From Larix kaempferi (Eukaryota; Streptophyta; Pinopsida; Pinales; Pinaceae): 64,000 nt of DNA. The position numbers were made by a program, and so were the translations under genes. The notes below the pieces were generated by a model, which worked only from the letters and a program-made list of their open reading frames with translations, made no database searches and was not told the DNA's origin. Positions within the stretch are counted from its first letter, which is position 1; every line of letters starts with the position of its first letter. This document shows, piece after piece, positions 22,695 to 33,302 of the stretch. Where the stretch lies: NCBI GenBank assembly GCA_027924585.1, contig BSBM01000050.1:4092001-4156000 (forward strand), given 5' to 3'.

Positions 22695-23177
22695 ATGTTG
22701 TGGCATCCGACTGAGTCGGAGATGCAGGATTGGGTAGACTTGAACCTGGAAGAATTTGCAAAGAAGCATAACAGACATCCTCAATTGAACAATGTCAATT
22801 GGTTAGGTAAGTATGTTTTTACTGATATTCACGAAGAGCCATTTGGAGAGTTCCTAGTGATATTGCATGAATGGTTAGCAAGGTTGAATGAACAAAAGAC
22901 AAATTTCCAAGGAGGTGAACCTGGATATTGGATAGATGAGTTGAGACAGCGACTAAAGGATGTGAACAATAGAATATCTTGTGCAGTAGATTTCTGGCTA
23001 GAAAATGTGTTAAAGGGGTATATTACCGAATTTGTTGTTGACACTATCATTTCATATAGTGAAGTGGAACATGAGTTATTTGAAGTTCCACGTGGCAAGT
23101 ACCTCAAGTCGTTGAACTTGTCAATCAAAAATATTCTTTGTGAAAAAGGTGTAAAGCGAATGGAATCTGACGAGTAG
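22695..23177 (+). CDS. Ogre-type ORF1 upstream of gag (160 residues, apparently partial)
   Basis: An intact ATG-started frame (MLWHPTESEMQDWVDLNLEE) lies between the primer site and gag, 22 bp past the primer site. It reads as a soluble, mixed helical protein: EFAKKHNRHPQLNNVNWLGK, ILHEWLARLNEQKTNFQGGE, then a C-terminal LSIKNILCEKGVKRMESDE. Ogre elements are known to carry an extra ORF of unknown function in this place. I do not recognise a catalytic motif. The stop at 23175 is followed by 370 bp of broken sequence before gag, so a longer original protein is possible. Confidence 0.65.
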   Translation: MLWHPTESEMQDWVDLNLEEFAKKHNRHPQLNNVNWLGKYVFTDIHEEPFGEFLVILHEWLARLNEQKTNFQGGEPGYWIDELRQRLKDVNNRISCAVDFWLENVLKGYITEFVVDTIISYSEVEHELFEVPRGKYLKSLNLSIKNILCEKGVKRMESDE

Positions 23178-23548
23178 AGCAATTGTGCGCGGTGGGAATG
23201 GGTATCGGATGGACAACGGTCTGGACGGAATTAATGGGATGAGTTGAGATGATAAGTGGAGATGAATTTTAATCAGATGAAGAGTGTGGATTTATATGGA
23301 GTGGATGACGGTTTTAATCGAACAAAAACAGGAGAACTGCGACAGAAAAGAGGGGTTGCAGTGCGACTGAAAGGAGAAAATACGAATCAGTGTCATAGCT
23401 CGACAAGGATTATAGTGATGAATAGTTTGACTACCAACTCATTCCTGAGGAAGAAAAAGGATCTGGAGGACTGTTTAAGACCCGAGGTTGTGACATACCC
23501 ACGACCTCGCATACATATCAGGAGATTGAGGTAATACCTATTATTTCT
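23178..23548 (+). other. Broken spacer between ORF1 and gag
   Basis: Contains an open frame of 92 residues (23256-23534) without recognised features; probably the decayed end of ORF1 or of the gag N-terminus. Confidence 0.35.
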
Positions 23549-25197
23549 TTGCATTTTATTCCATATAGTCAGAGTAGTGGTAGTAATCTAAAGAGTACTT
23601 CGCCAAGTCGGAAGGCTCTGAGTAGTGGTCCATTAGTAGTGAATCAATCACATCGCCAAAGGTCCAGAATGGCTAGGGATGACATGAAGTTACCTATTTT
23701 TAATGGGAATGGATCAGAATATCCAGAACAACACTGGTTTTTATGCAATGCTACATGGACTGTGAAACAAATCCTGGACGAAAATGTCAACTTGGCACAG
23801 TTGATCATGAATTTTAGAGGTCGTTCCTTAGATTGGTTTATGAATTTTTCTGAATTTATTAGTAACTAGCCTGCAAAGACCTTGGCAGAAGTCAAGGAAG
23901 GACTGAAGATTGAATTTAAGAAGCTGAAGTCTGAATCTCAATCTATTACAGAATTGAAGGAAATCAAGGAAGCATTGAATGAGTCTGTTTGGGAATTCAA
24001 ACAACGTTTCAAAATGTTGATGGCTCATACAAGCTTTCCAATGAATGATTTACAACATAAGGAATGGTTTATTGTTGCATTGCTACCCCATACCAGAATT
24101 CCACTTATTCAATAGAAGATATTGACACAGATAGAGGCCTTGGAACTGAATATGAAGTTAGAAGCATCACCTATCGGGGATTCTAGTGCTAGTATGGCTC
24201 AAATTCAGTCACAGTTAGAAAACCTGTCTATTCAAATTCAGGGTATTAAGAAGGGAAAATAAAATCTTGAGGTTGTTTGGTGCACTAGATGTAAAGAAGA
24301 TGGACATTTGAAATACCAATGTACAACGTTTCATGACTATCTTAATGCTGGAAAATTGAGTCCAATAAATCCTATTATATGGTGCCAAATTTTTCAGACC
24401 AAGGGATGTCTACTAGAAGAATGCTACTTGCTGCAAAATTTGGTGAGTTATCCCCAGAACTTATGGTGCAATTTCTATAGCTCTATTGGGCATGACTAAA
24501 AGCACTGTCAAGCATATCAGTTTCTCATTGAATGGATTGCAGAAAAATTTCTTATGAAGGGAGAGGGTTCAGCTAAAAGACCCAAGGCACAATTCAATCA
24601 AACGTGAGGGGGATTCATAGGCCATGGACAAGGAGGATTTGGTCGAGGTAGAGGAAAGATCATATGTTATAATTGTGGTACTCGTGGCCATTATTCTAGA
24701 GATTGTCCACATCCTGCTACATCTTGTACGTATTGAAGAGCGCTGGATCATACCATTGAAGACTGTCCACAGCTTATAGCCAAGTGGCAAGCGATGCCGA
24801 ATTTGAATCAAAATCAAAATCAGAACCAAAATGTGCAAAATATTTCAGCGAAACTGTGACCAGGTTAGCCTACTGTCATTGTTGTAACAAGAGGTGGTTC
24901 TGTGATGGGTGGAGATAAGAACAATGACGACAATTTAAGGGATCCAAGAGTTAGACTAGTAGCTCAAAATCCACCACAGTTTAATTTCAAGAAAGAGAAA
25001 AGTGTATTCTTTGAAGATCGGGATGAAATTATGAAGGGTGCATCAACATCATTTTCGCCTACCCTTGAAGAAGGACCTGTGTACAACATTCCACCTCGCT
25101 TTGATAAGTCTGCACCAAAGACAAATTTTAGAAAACTAAGTGCCCTTAACACTTTTCTTAGAATTTGTTTGGATTTGTTTAAAGAGAGGATGCTTTA
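23549..25197 (+). pseudogene. Ogre/Tat gag with serial zinc knuckles (several stops)
   Basis: One frame (positions 2 modulo 3) is maintained with stops. The capsid region has DDMKLPIFNGNGSEYPEQHW and WEFKQRFKMLMAHTSFPMND. Then come CTRCKEDGHLKYQC (CX2CX4HX4C), a damaged finger, a Gly/Arg-rich tract (GGFGRGRGK) and CYNCGTRGHYSRDC, and a third finger whose second Cys codon has become a stop. The order and the TRGG and YNIPPRFD wording match Ogre gag. Stops often fall at Gln or Arg codons. The protein would package RNA; this copy cannot make it whole. Confidence 0.85.
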
Positions 25198-25264
25198 AGA
25201 GAATTGAAAATTTTAATTGGAGAATCTCAGGAAGGAGTGCGACCTGAAAGGATTGTTAATCATG

Positions 25265-25683
25265 TCTAGCGAAGACATAAGACTGGTCAAGAACTGCGAC
25301 TTAATGCACAGATTGGTGACTACAACATGGACTTAGTTATTCTAGATTTGGGTTCAGATGTAAACATCTTGACCAAGCAAACGTGGGAGAATATGGGAAA
25401 GTCGAAGTTAGTATGGTCACCTATCTAGCTACGCTTATCTAATCGGCAGAAAGTAATACCATTTGGTCGAATGGTTTGGTTTACTGTTGAAGTAGAAGGA
25501 TTGTGCACATATGCAGACTTTGAAGTGATAGAGATTTTTGATTACACTAATTCGTATCCTACGCTACTAGGGATTTATTGGGAAATTCAGAATCAGACTG
25601 TCATAAACTTAAAAAAGAGAGTTCTGACATTTGAAAATGAGGATATTAGAGTTGTCGCACCTTTGGATCCATTAGAAGGGTAG
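25265..25683 (+). pseudogene. Ogre/Tat aspartic protease
   Basis: The frame reads RLNAQIGDYNMDLVILDLGS, with DLGSDVNILTKQTWENMGK at the active site. The usual D-[ST]-G is D-L-G here, and the Ogre lineage normally has DxGSxVNI in this place. A stop separates the active site from the C-terminal half (25471-25683), which has YPTLLGIYWEIQNQTVINLK. Confidence 0.75.
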
Positions 25684-26640
25684 ATATATGTAGAACCAGT
25701 CAAAGGAGATTATGATGCTCAAGATTTAGATAACATTTATAACGTATCTTCTAGGCTCAACAATTATATTAATCCTACAGCATATGGTACGCTCAGTTGG
25801 CGAAGTGTTATATCTTTTTCTTCTAACTCTGGTGAAGCTCTTGAAAATTGGCAGAATAGGCTACATGAAGTCTCTATGCGAAGGTGTGCTCATGTGAAAA
25901 AATCCCTGCGATGGGTTGGAACTGAGGTATGTAGTATTCCGACGTATGAAGGTTTACCTAATGTGGATCAGTTTATTGATGAATTTGAAATTAAAGTGTC
26001 TGAGCAACAACACTTATTAGCCCTGGATATCACCTTGAAAGTAACACCGATGTGATGGTGGGATACACATAAGCACTCTGTGACTCGTTGGTCATAGTGC
26101 AGAAGATACTTAGAAATTTGGTTCGGGTAGAGATCCCATACATGGGAGAGAAATATACAGAACTTACTAGTCCTGTTTATCCTTTGTCTACATGTAGTAC
26201 AATTTGGCAGAATATACCCAAGCAAGAGTGTGTCCATATGTTCATCCATACCCTTGATACTATTCCGATGAATTGGTATACGTCGTTGTAGCTGCAACAA
26301 GGAACTGGAGATTGGGATTGTTTGGTTGCAAGTTTTAAACAGACATTTAACTATGAGGATGAAATTCCTACAATAGATGCAGTGTTGCATATTATTAAGT
26401 CTAAGATTTTTGAATAAATCCCAGGACCAGCATCCAATCTGCCACAATGGACAGCGACAGTGGAGAAAACGATGGAGTGTTACAATAATAGTGGCGGACC
26501 GGAAGATGACGACCCGAGGGATGTCCATATCCTAGAAAGTGAAGGAAGTCATGATTTGAAGGGGCTAGACATATCATCATATAAGTTTCTACATCCATTG
26601 AAGATCAAAAAGGTAAATATTGGCTCTACTTAAAATCTAA
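25684..26640 (+). pseudogene. Gag-like segment between protease and RT
   Basis: After the protease the frame reads IPTYEGLPNVDQFIDEFEIK, LALDITLKVTPM, WWDTHKHSVT and, after a frameshift, CVHMFIHTLDTIPMNWYTSL and GDWDCLVASFKQTFNYEDEI. This resembles a retrotransposon capsid domain (helical, with the paired Trp and MNWY signature) but lies after protease rather than before it. It ends in an acidic linker before RT (EKTMECYNNSGGPEDDDPRD). It may be a structural domain peculiar to this lineage. Five or more stops and frameshifts are present. Confidence 0.6.
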
Positions 26641-26659
26641 AGTTTGCAAACATAGGTGA

Positions 26660-27550
26660 TTACTGGGATAATGAAACTGTGGGAAAAATTATTGACTTAT
26701 TGCATGAGTTCCAAGATCTGTTTCCTACTAAATTCTCATGTATGAAAGGTATAGCTTGTGATCTAGGTGAAATGAAGATTCCCCCGAACCCAAGTGCTAA
26801 ACACGTGCATCGGCTGTACAGAGTAAATCTGTGGTATAAAGAGAAGGTTAGAGTAGAGCTCGACAGAATGCTTGATGCAGGAATTATTGAACCTATGGAA
26901 GAATCAGAATGGATCAGTCCTATGGTGGTCCAAGATAAGAATACTAGAGAGATCAGGATCTTTGTCGACTTGCGGAATTTGAACGACTCATGTTTACATG
27001 ATCCTTTTCCCACTTCTTTTATAGATGAAGTGCTTGAGACTGTCGGAGGACAGGAAGCCCACTCTTTTATGCATGAATTCTACAGATATCATCAGATCAA
27101 TATTGCTAAGGAGGATCGACATAAAACAACATTTGCGACAGAATGGGATTGTTTTCAATACACAGTAATTCCTTATGGCCTAAAGAGTTCCTCTGCTATT
27201 TTTTCATGGGTAGTTGTTGTTGCCTTTAGGGAATTTATTCATAAGTTTCTAGAAGTGTACTTTGATGACTTGACAATTTATGACTTACTGAAGAATCATA
27301 TCGATAATTTAAGTTTTATGTTAGAATGTTGTTGACAGTATCAAATTTATTTGAACTTGAAAAAATGTATATTATGTGATCCATTTGGCATATTGTTAGG
27401 ACATGTCATTTGTAAGCAAGGCATGCTAATAGACCCTGCAAAGATTGTTATCATATTCAATTTTCCTCCACCTACTACAGTTCGACAGTTGAAAACAACC
27501 CTGGGTTATATAGTATATTATAGGAATTTTATTAAAGGTTATGCCTAGAT
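26660..27550 (+). pseudogene. Ogre/Tat reverse transcriptase
   Basis: The best-kept part (26679-27335) has VHRLYRVNLWYKEKVRVELD, MLDAGIIEPMEESEWISPMV, REIRIFVDLRNLN, FATEWDCFQYTVIPYGLKSS and the catalytic EVYFDDLTIYDL (FDD box, near 27260). After one stop it continues with LNLKKCILCDPFGILLGHVI and VRQLKTTLGYIVYYRNFIKG. The RT order of motifs is complete, but the polymerase is broken by the stop at 27333 and later ones. Confidence 0.88.
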
Positions 27551-28237
27551 AACAACACCGATGGACAAGCTACTCAAAAAGGATGAAAAATTTCAGTGGA
27601 ATGAAGAATGCTAGTAGAGTCTTGATACACTGAAGGAAAATATGGTTATAGCACCTATTTTAGTATTCCCTGACTGGAAGAAAGAATTTCATGTCCATTT
27701 TGACACGTAATCTATTGCTTTAGGGGCGGTCCTTTCTCAACCGGGTGAGGGGTCCATCGACCAACCTATTGCATTTGCGAGCATAAAATTATCCACTACA
27801 GAATGAAATTATACAATGACTGAGAGGGAGGGCCTTGTTATGGTCTACGCTTTACAAAAGTTTTGACATTATCTACTAGGAAGTCACTTTAATATGTTTA
27901 CTCATCATTATGCGTTAAAATAATTGCTCAATAAGCCAGTGTTGGGGGGGAGATCTGTTGGTGGTTGTTTTTGTTTAAAGAATGTGACTTTGAGATTATA
28001 GTTAAACCAGGGAGGTTGAACGCAGGCCCCGACCATCTGTCGAGGTTGGAAACTAGAGAAGAACCAACTAGATTAGAGGAACATATTCTAGACACACGGC
28101 TCTTTTCAGTAAAAGTGGTTGATGACTACTTTTAGGATATTGTGACATTTTTGTCCATAGGTATGCCACCATAAGGATACACAACTTCTCAGAAGAAGAA
28201 ATTAGTATTCAAGTCCTTGGATTATCAATTGATCATA
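27551..28237 (+). pseudogene. Ogre/Tat RNase H, broken by a solo-LTR insertion
   Basis: The frame has PMDKLLKKDEKFQWNEE, LVFPDWKKEFHVHFDT (first Asp), SIALGAVLSQPGEGSIDQPI, NYTMTEREGLVMVYALQKF (Glu) and FNMFTHHYALK (Asp replaced by His). It then frameshifts to ECDFEIIVKPGRLNAGPDHL and ends at KKLVFKSLDYQLI. The next codons lie beyond 30368 (LYKI, VFENDRPIILVEAHDG), so the frame spans the insertion. Confidence 0.8.
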
Positions 28238-30368
28238 TGTAATATCCCTGATCTGATATCAGATGATATTATCGCAAATATAACTTTAAAAATCAGAAAA
28301 TTGCAAACAGTAACTAGTTCTCAAAACTAGTGAAGAAGGAACTAGAACTGGTCATTGGTTAACCCACCAAGAGCTTGACTGTTGGACACTTTTGGATCTG
28401 AAAAATGTACTGGGGAGTGTGTATCAGCAATTAAGGTAGCATCAAGGCAAGATTATGAGTTCTAATCACAATGTACTGGGGCCATTTATGTTTCAAACAT
28501 TAGCCAGGCTAAAGTCTACTCCAAGGCTTCCTAAGCGCACCAACATATGCCTACTAAACTCTTCCACTTACACTTGAAAACAAAAATAGGTGGATGATAG
28601 GTCATTAAACCCCTAATATAATGATGGACAAGATTTACTAGTGATTTGGGAGGATCTAGCTGTGTTTGGAGGCAAATGGAGAAAGAGCGCTATGTAGGAT
28701 TACTTCACTAGCTTGTTTCCAGGTTCTTCCAAACAGACTGAGACGATAAAAAATTTTAAATATGATGGTGGCATGATATTGATAAATTTCTCAGTTACCC
28801 ATCACAACTAACAGAATCGAAATTGGGCATGCGGATACTCGTTAATTGATCAAACTGTAAAACTAGTTAAATTCGGGTTCCCAATGAGCTAGTCTTGATA
28901 ATTATGGACTCAAACAGCCAAAGAGGGTCACAAATATCTGATTTTTGGATTGGGATGGATTATATAGGAATTTATAAAATCACAACAACCTTCAGAAAGA
29001 GAAATAGTTACTCTGATCTGTATATAATGCATAACCTGGAAAACTAGTCAATTGAAAGTGTAAATTGAACTAGTCTTGAAACATAGGGCTCAAACTACCA
29101 AAGGAGGCTCTCTAAATCCTCTTCCAATATTCAATGTGGATCTAATATGAAATGAAAGCAACAGAAAATAGTAATGGGGTTCATTAATCTAATCATTAAA
29201 GGACATAGCCTTAGACATCATAGATAGTCACTATGCTTGAAGTTTTACAATGATAGAAGAAGGAGATTACATAAAGGAGTAAGAAGAGAAGGTGTGGTCA
29301 CTCTATCATATCTATAGGATGAATATGATCTATTGGCTGCTCATGGGAGGCACACCGAGCTTCTGTATTTTCTTGCAAGCTCTCCAACTGATTACTTTCT
29401 ATCAGTGAAACTCTACAAAACCACCTCAAGTCATATGGATATTTCAATCAACCGTTGAAGGATGGATCTTCACATGAAATGGTTGGATCAGATCTGAAAA
29501 TTGGTATCAATGGATGCATTGGATCATATGTAGAAGAATGGAACAGGAACTATTGGGAACATCTCCCACAGGTGGCTAAGGGTGCATCACCAAAGCCTAG
29601 AGAAGCTTGAGCTTCCTCACATACAAACAATAAACTATCAAAAGATGTGAATGTGGTGCGCCCTCCTCATTTTATAGACTGGGTGACATGTTGAGAAAGT
29701 CAACCTCCTTGGCCTCATCCAATGCACCTTCCTTGATTGAGTAGGAAATTTCTTGCTTTTCCAAACGTGTTTGCTTTCTCCTTTTTGGAAACTGTGCCTT
29801 CCTAGATTTTCCAAATGTTTCCTGCTTTTCATACTTCTTGGATTTTTATTCCCTTTTGGAAACTGCGCCCTCCCTACTTTTCATGAGATTTCCAGATTTT
29901 CATACTAACTGGATTTTATCCTTTTAGGAAACTGTGCCCTCCTTTTCTTTTTGGAAGTTTCTACTTTCCTCACTTGCCTGCTTTGTACACTTGCTTGCTT
30001 TATGCCCTAATTTTGTCAGTTTCTTTCTTTTTTTTCCTGACACCTTGCTTTATGCCACTTTCCTCCACTTTCTTCTTTGGTGTGACAACTCATAATGTTA
30101 TCCTCATCTCTCCATGTGCCCTCATGGGGTTCTTATCATCATCCAACTCATCAAACATACAATTAATAATTAAATATAAAAACAATCATTACATCACTTC
30201 TACATTAATTAATTAATTAAACAACTATAGGATAATTTATTCCTAGTTAATAGCCTAGGCTAATGTTATCCCCCCTTTTATTAATTAATTCATTCATTTT
30301 CACCACGATCAATGGGGGTTTGGTGGATTCTTAGCTTCCCATGGTACTGGAAAATTGGGGACATGACA
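28238..30368. mobile_element. Probable solo LTR (2,131 bp) inserted in the Ogre/Tat polyprotein
   Basis: It starts TGTAATATCCCTGATCTG and ends GGGGACATGACA, giving imperfect inverted termini (TGTAATATCCC against TGTCATGTCCC). It splits the frame of the host cleanly (YQLI before, AG..LYK after). The flanking pentamers TCATA and TCGCC agree only at two bases, so the target duplication is eroded. The ends resemble those of N1 (TGTCATGTCCC...GGGACATTACA), suggesting the same superfamily. I see no internal primer site or coding region. Confidence 0.6.
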
Positions 30369-31181
30369 TCGCCGGTTAGTTGTATAAGATATGACCGGAT
30401 GAAGTATTGTGTCACTGTGTTTTTGAGAACGACCGACCAATCATATTGGTTGAGGCTCATGATGGGGTCAGAAGAGGCCACTATGCAGGAAAGATACAAC
30501 ACAGAAGATCTTAAGAGAAATATTATGGTGGCCAACTCTTCATAAAGATGCTAAAAACTACTGTAAGAGATGCAACGTATGTCAAAGAATAGGGAATCCC
30601 TCACGAAGAGACAAAATTCCTTTAGTACCTCAGATTACATTACAAGCATTTGAAAAATGGGATGTTGAATTCATGGGACCTATCAATCCACCAGGAAAAA
30701 TGACAAGAGCAAGATATATTATAACTATGACATATTATCTTATACGTTGGGCTGAAGCAATGCCAGTTCAAGATTGTACTGCTGCAAAGTTTTTATTTGA
30801 GAATTTCATTACCAGGTTTGGATGCCCACGTATTTTGCTAAGTGATAAAGGAACACATTTTGTCAATAAAATTATAGAGGCCCTTACTGAATAATTTCAA
30901 GTTTATCATCAAAAGAGTACTCCATATCATCCATAGGAAAATGGAACTGTAGAAGTGTTCAATAAAATTCTTTAACATGCACTTACTAAAGTTTGTAATG
31001 TGAACTGCGACGACTAGGATTTAAGAATCCCTGCAGTATTGTGGGCTTATAGAACGACATGTAAATGGTTGATAGGTTAGACTCCTTTCAAGTTAGTATA
31101 TGGACAAGAGGTTGTGATTCCCATGGAATACATTGTCCCCAGCTTAAGGATTGTGGCTTTTACAGGTATGTCTAACATTGG
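30369..31181 (+). pseudogene. Ogre/Tat integrase, zinc domain and catalytic core
   Basis: After a frameshift the frame reads ILWWPTLHKDAKNYCKRCNV, the cysteine half of the zinc domain; VEAHDGVRRGHYAGK supplies the histidines. The core follows: FEKWDVEFMGPINPPGK (first Asp), ARYIITMTYYLIRWAEAMPV, FGCPRILLSDKGTHFVNK (second Asp) and ENGTVEVFNKIL (Glu, although preceding Gln has become a stop). It ends TPFKLVYGQEVVIPMEY. The copia element cuts it at 31181. Confidence 0.88.
31177..31181. repeat. Target-site duplication ATTGG, left copy
   Basis: Identical to 38524-38528. Confidence 0.95.
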
Positions 31182-31790
31182 TGTTAAATTTTCAGTATTA
31201 AATCACAATACTATAGGATCTTTGCTGAGAGAATAACATCTACAGTATATCAATGCATGACAATCATAATATGACAAGCATCACAAGCATCACAAGAATC
31301 AAAAGCATAGAGACAAGAGACACAGAGTTTCCGTGGGGAAAACCCTAAGGTGAAAAACCCCACAAACTTCCTCAGAGATAGAGAGAGCAATGGCTCAACC
31401 AAAATACAACCAAATAATACAGAGATAGTCTCCTAGCAGATGATCCTCCTCCTCCTCAATAGTGCGCCACTTTCCAGAGAGAGAGATAGATACTTTTCCG
31501 AGTGAGTAAAATAGAGATCTCCTATCTCTATTTATACTCACCTTTTTGCCCAGTGACCTACTGGGGCCGACTTGTCTACTTTAGTACATCCACATTATAT
31601 TATATATTAATTAGGGCCGACCCCATAAGGTGGTCTAATAACCCATCGGCAAGTACACACACTTGCGACACTTGTCAATCCACATGACGACACTTCCTTA
31701 TAGAGGAATAACACATCTCTTATAAGGGTACAATAAATATACATATAATATACTGATGAAATACATTCCGAAGTTACATATACATCAACA
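31182..31790 (-). repeat. 3' LTR of the copia element
   Basis: Ends TGTTAA...CATCAACA on the plus strand. Its only visible differences from the other LTR are an A/G in AATACA(G/A)AGATAG and an A/C in CTCA(A/C)TAGTG. Confidence 0.96.
31529..31536 (-). promoter_or_regulatory. TATA box of the copia LTR
   Basis: TATAAATA on the minus strand, in GAGTATAAATAGAG. Repeated at 38262-38269, where it would drive transcription of the whole element. Confidence 0.75.
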
Positions 31791-31801
31791 CTCCCTCTTA
31801 A
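31791..31801 (-). promoter_or_regulatory. Polypurine tract of the copia element
   Basis: Reads TTAAGAGGGAG on the minus strand, directly before the 3' LTR. Confidence 0.85.
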
Positions 31802-32042
31802 CAAGGAAGGTATCTCTCGACACAGATTTGCTAGACAAGTCTTCTTCTCTGGATCATTGTCATCGATGCATCGTCATCGTCATCGTCACTGCTGCTGCTA
31901 TCTCGTCCAATCTCTGTCTCTACTCGTCATAGGAAGTTCTACAGAGCCAGTCCTTTTTCATACTGGATGTAGGCCCACCACCTGCAGGTCTTCATCATCA
32001 CTGGCCATACTGTGGAATCCTCAGGACTTTTACGTGCGTCAC

Positions 32043-32540
32043 AAAACCTCGCAAGAGCATCCCAGGCTGTTACGAGCATACTGCTCTACCTATAGGATCT
32101 CCCAGGGCAACGAATTACATGTGACCTCACCACAAAACCTCGCAAGAGCATCCCAGGCTGTTACGAGCATACTGCTCTACCTATAGGATCTCCCAGGGCA
32201 ACGAATTACATGTGGTCATGGCAAAACCTCGCAAGAGCATCCCAGGCTGTTACGAGCATACTGCTCTACCTAGAGGATCTCCCAGGGAAACGGATTACAT
32301 GCCATAGGACAAAACCTCGCAAGAGCATCTGCCAGATATCCCAGGGAAACGAATTACATGCCATAGGAAAAACCTCGCAAGACTATCTGCAGATCTCCCA
32401 GGGCAACGAATTACATGTCCTCCCAGAGCAAAACCTCGAAAGAGCATTTGACAGATGTCCCAGGGCAACGAATTACATGCCATAGGCAAAACCTCGCAAG
32501 ACCATCTGCAAATCTCCCAGGGCAACGAATTACATGCTCA
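32043..32540. repeat. Tandem array A, about 89-bp then about 58-bp units
   Basis: The word AAAACCTCGC recurs at 32043, 32134, 32223 and 32311 (spacing 91, 89, 88), then at shorter spacing of about 58-60. Each unit also carries CCCAGGGCAACGAATTACAT. Confidence 0.9.
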
Positions 32541-32599
32541 TCTGCACAACCTGATCCACGGCCACAGAGTATCAACCTGATACTCACCATACATCATCC

Positions 32600-32800
32600 T
32601 GATGTATCCATGATCATCCTGATCATCATCACTGCAACGTCCTGCTGCATGTCATCTGGAGCAACATCCTGAAGCTCGTCATCTATGATCATCCTGATCA
32701 TCACTGCAACATCCTGCTGCATGTCATCTGGAGCAACATCCTGAAGCTCGTCATCTATGATCATCCTGATCATCACTGCAACATCCTGCTGCATGCCAAG
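32600..32800. repeat. Tandem array B, 72-bp units
   Basis: GATCATCCTG recurs at 32687 and 32759. On the element's sense strand the 72-bp unit gives a 24-residue peptide repeat (QQDVAVMIRMIIDDELQDVA), in phase. Confidence 0.88.
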
Positions 32801-32960
32801 TATCTACCTGATACATATCATCATACATGATCCTCCCGATCATCAATGCAACATCCTGCTGCATACCAAGTATCTACCTGATACATATCATCATACATGA
32901 TCCTCCTGATCATCAATGTATCCACCTGATACAAATACAAAACACATGATATATATATAT
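32790..32960. repeat. Tandem array C
   Basis: Units containing CATCAATGCAACATCCTGCT and CCAAGTATCTACCTGATACA repeat about twice, at a spacing near 66-70 bp. Confidence 0.7.
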
Positions 32961-33059
32961 CACCATACATGATCCACCTGATCATACAATGTATCCACCT
33001 GATACATATACAGATACATGGTCCAAGCATCCAACATGATGCATATATAAAATACATAC

Positions 33060-33200
33060 ACATGATCCAACTGATCATATCCAGCATCCAACATGATGCG
33101 TACATACATACATAAAATGATCCAACTGATCATATCCAGCATCCAACATGATGCGTACATACATACATAAAATGATCCAACTGATCATATCCAGCAGAAA
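33060..33200. repeat. Tandem array D, 55-bp units
   Basis: CCAGCATCCAACATGATGCG starts at 33081 and at 33136; CATGATCCAACTGATCATAT flanks each unit, with a third partial copy. Confidence 0.88.
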
Positions 33201-33302
33201 CTAGAACATCATCCTGATGCTCATCATCCAGCGGTTACATCCACAGCCATGTGAAGAATCCTCCTTCCAACATGCTTGGAATGGCTTCAGCAAATGTGTC
33301 CA

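Larger units (their letters stand above)
31802..33302 (-). other. 3' non-coding region of the copia element, largely tandem repeats
   Basis: A 1.5-kb interval between the pol stop and the purine tract, made mostly of four successive repeat arrays (listed separately). It has no recognised domain. Frames on either strand are repeat products. Confidence 0.75.

Noticed and set aside
22829-23182. 117-residue minus-strand frame opposite ORF1
   Set aside because: The plus-strand frame has the ATG, the right place and orientation for the element; the antisense one has no features.
28233-30373. TCATA/TCGCC as a target duplication
   Set aside because: Only two of five bases agree, so I do not claim it; the boundary rests on termini and the split frame.
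31857-32672. Plus-strand open frames of 80-110 residues in the copia 3' region
   Set aside because: They are by-products of the tandem arrays, antisense to the element, with no domain.
32043-33200. Regular repeats that could suggest a CRISPR array
   Set aside because: Units are long, contiguous and without unique spacers, in plant LTR-element DNA.
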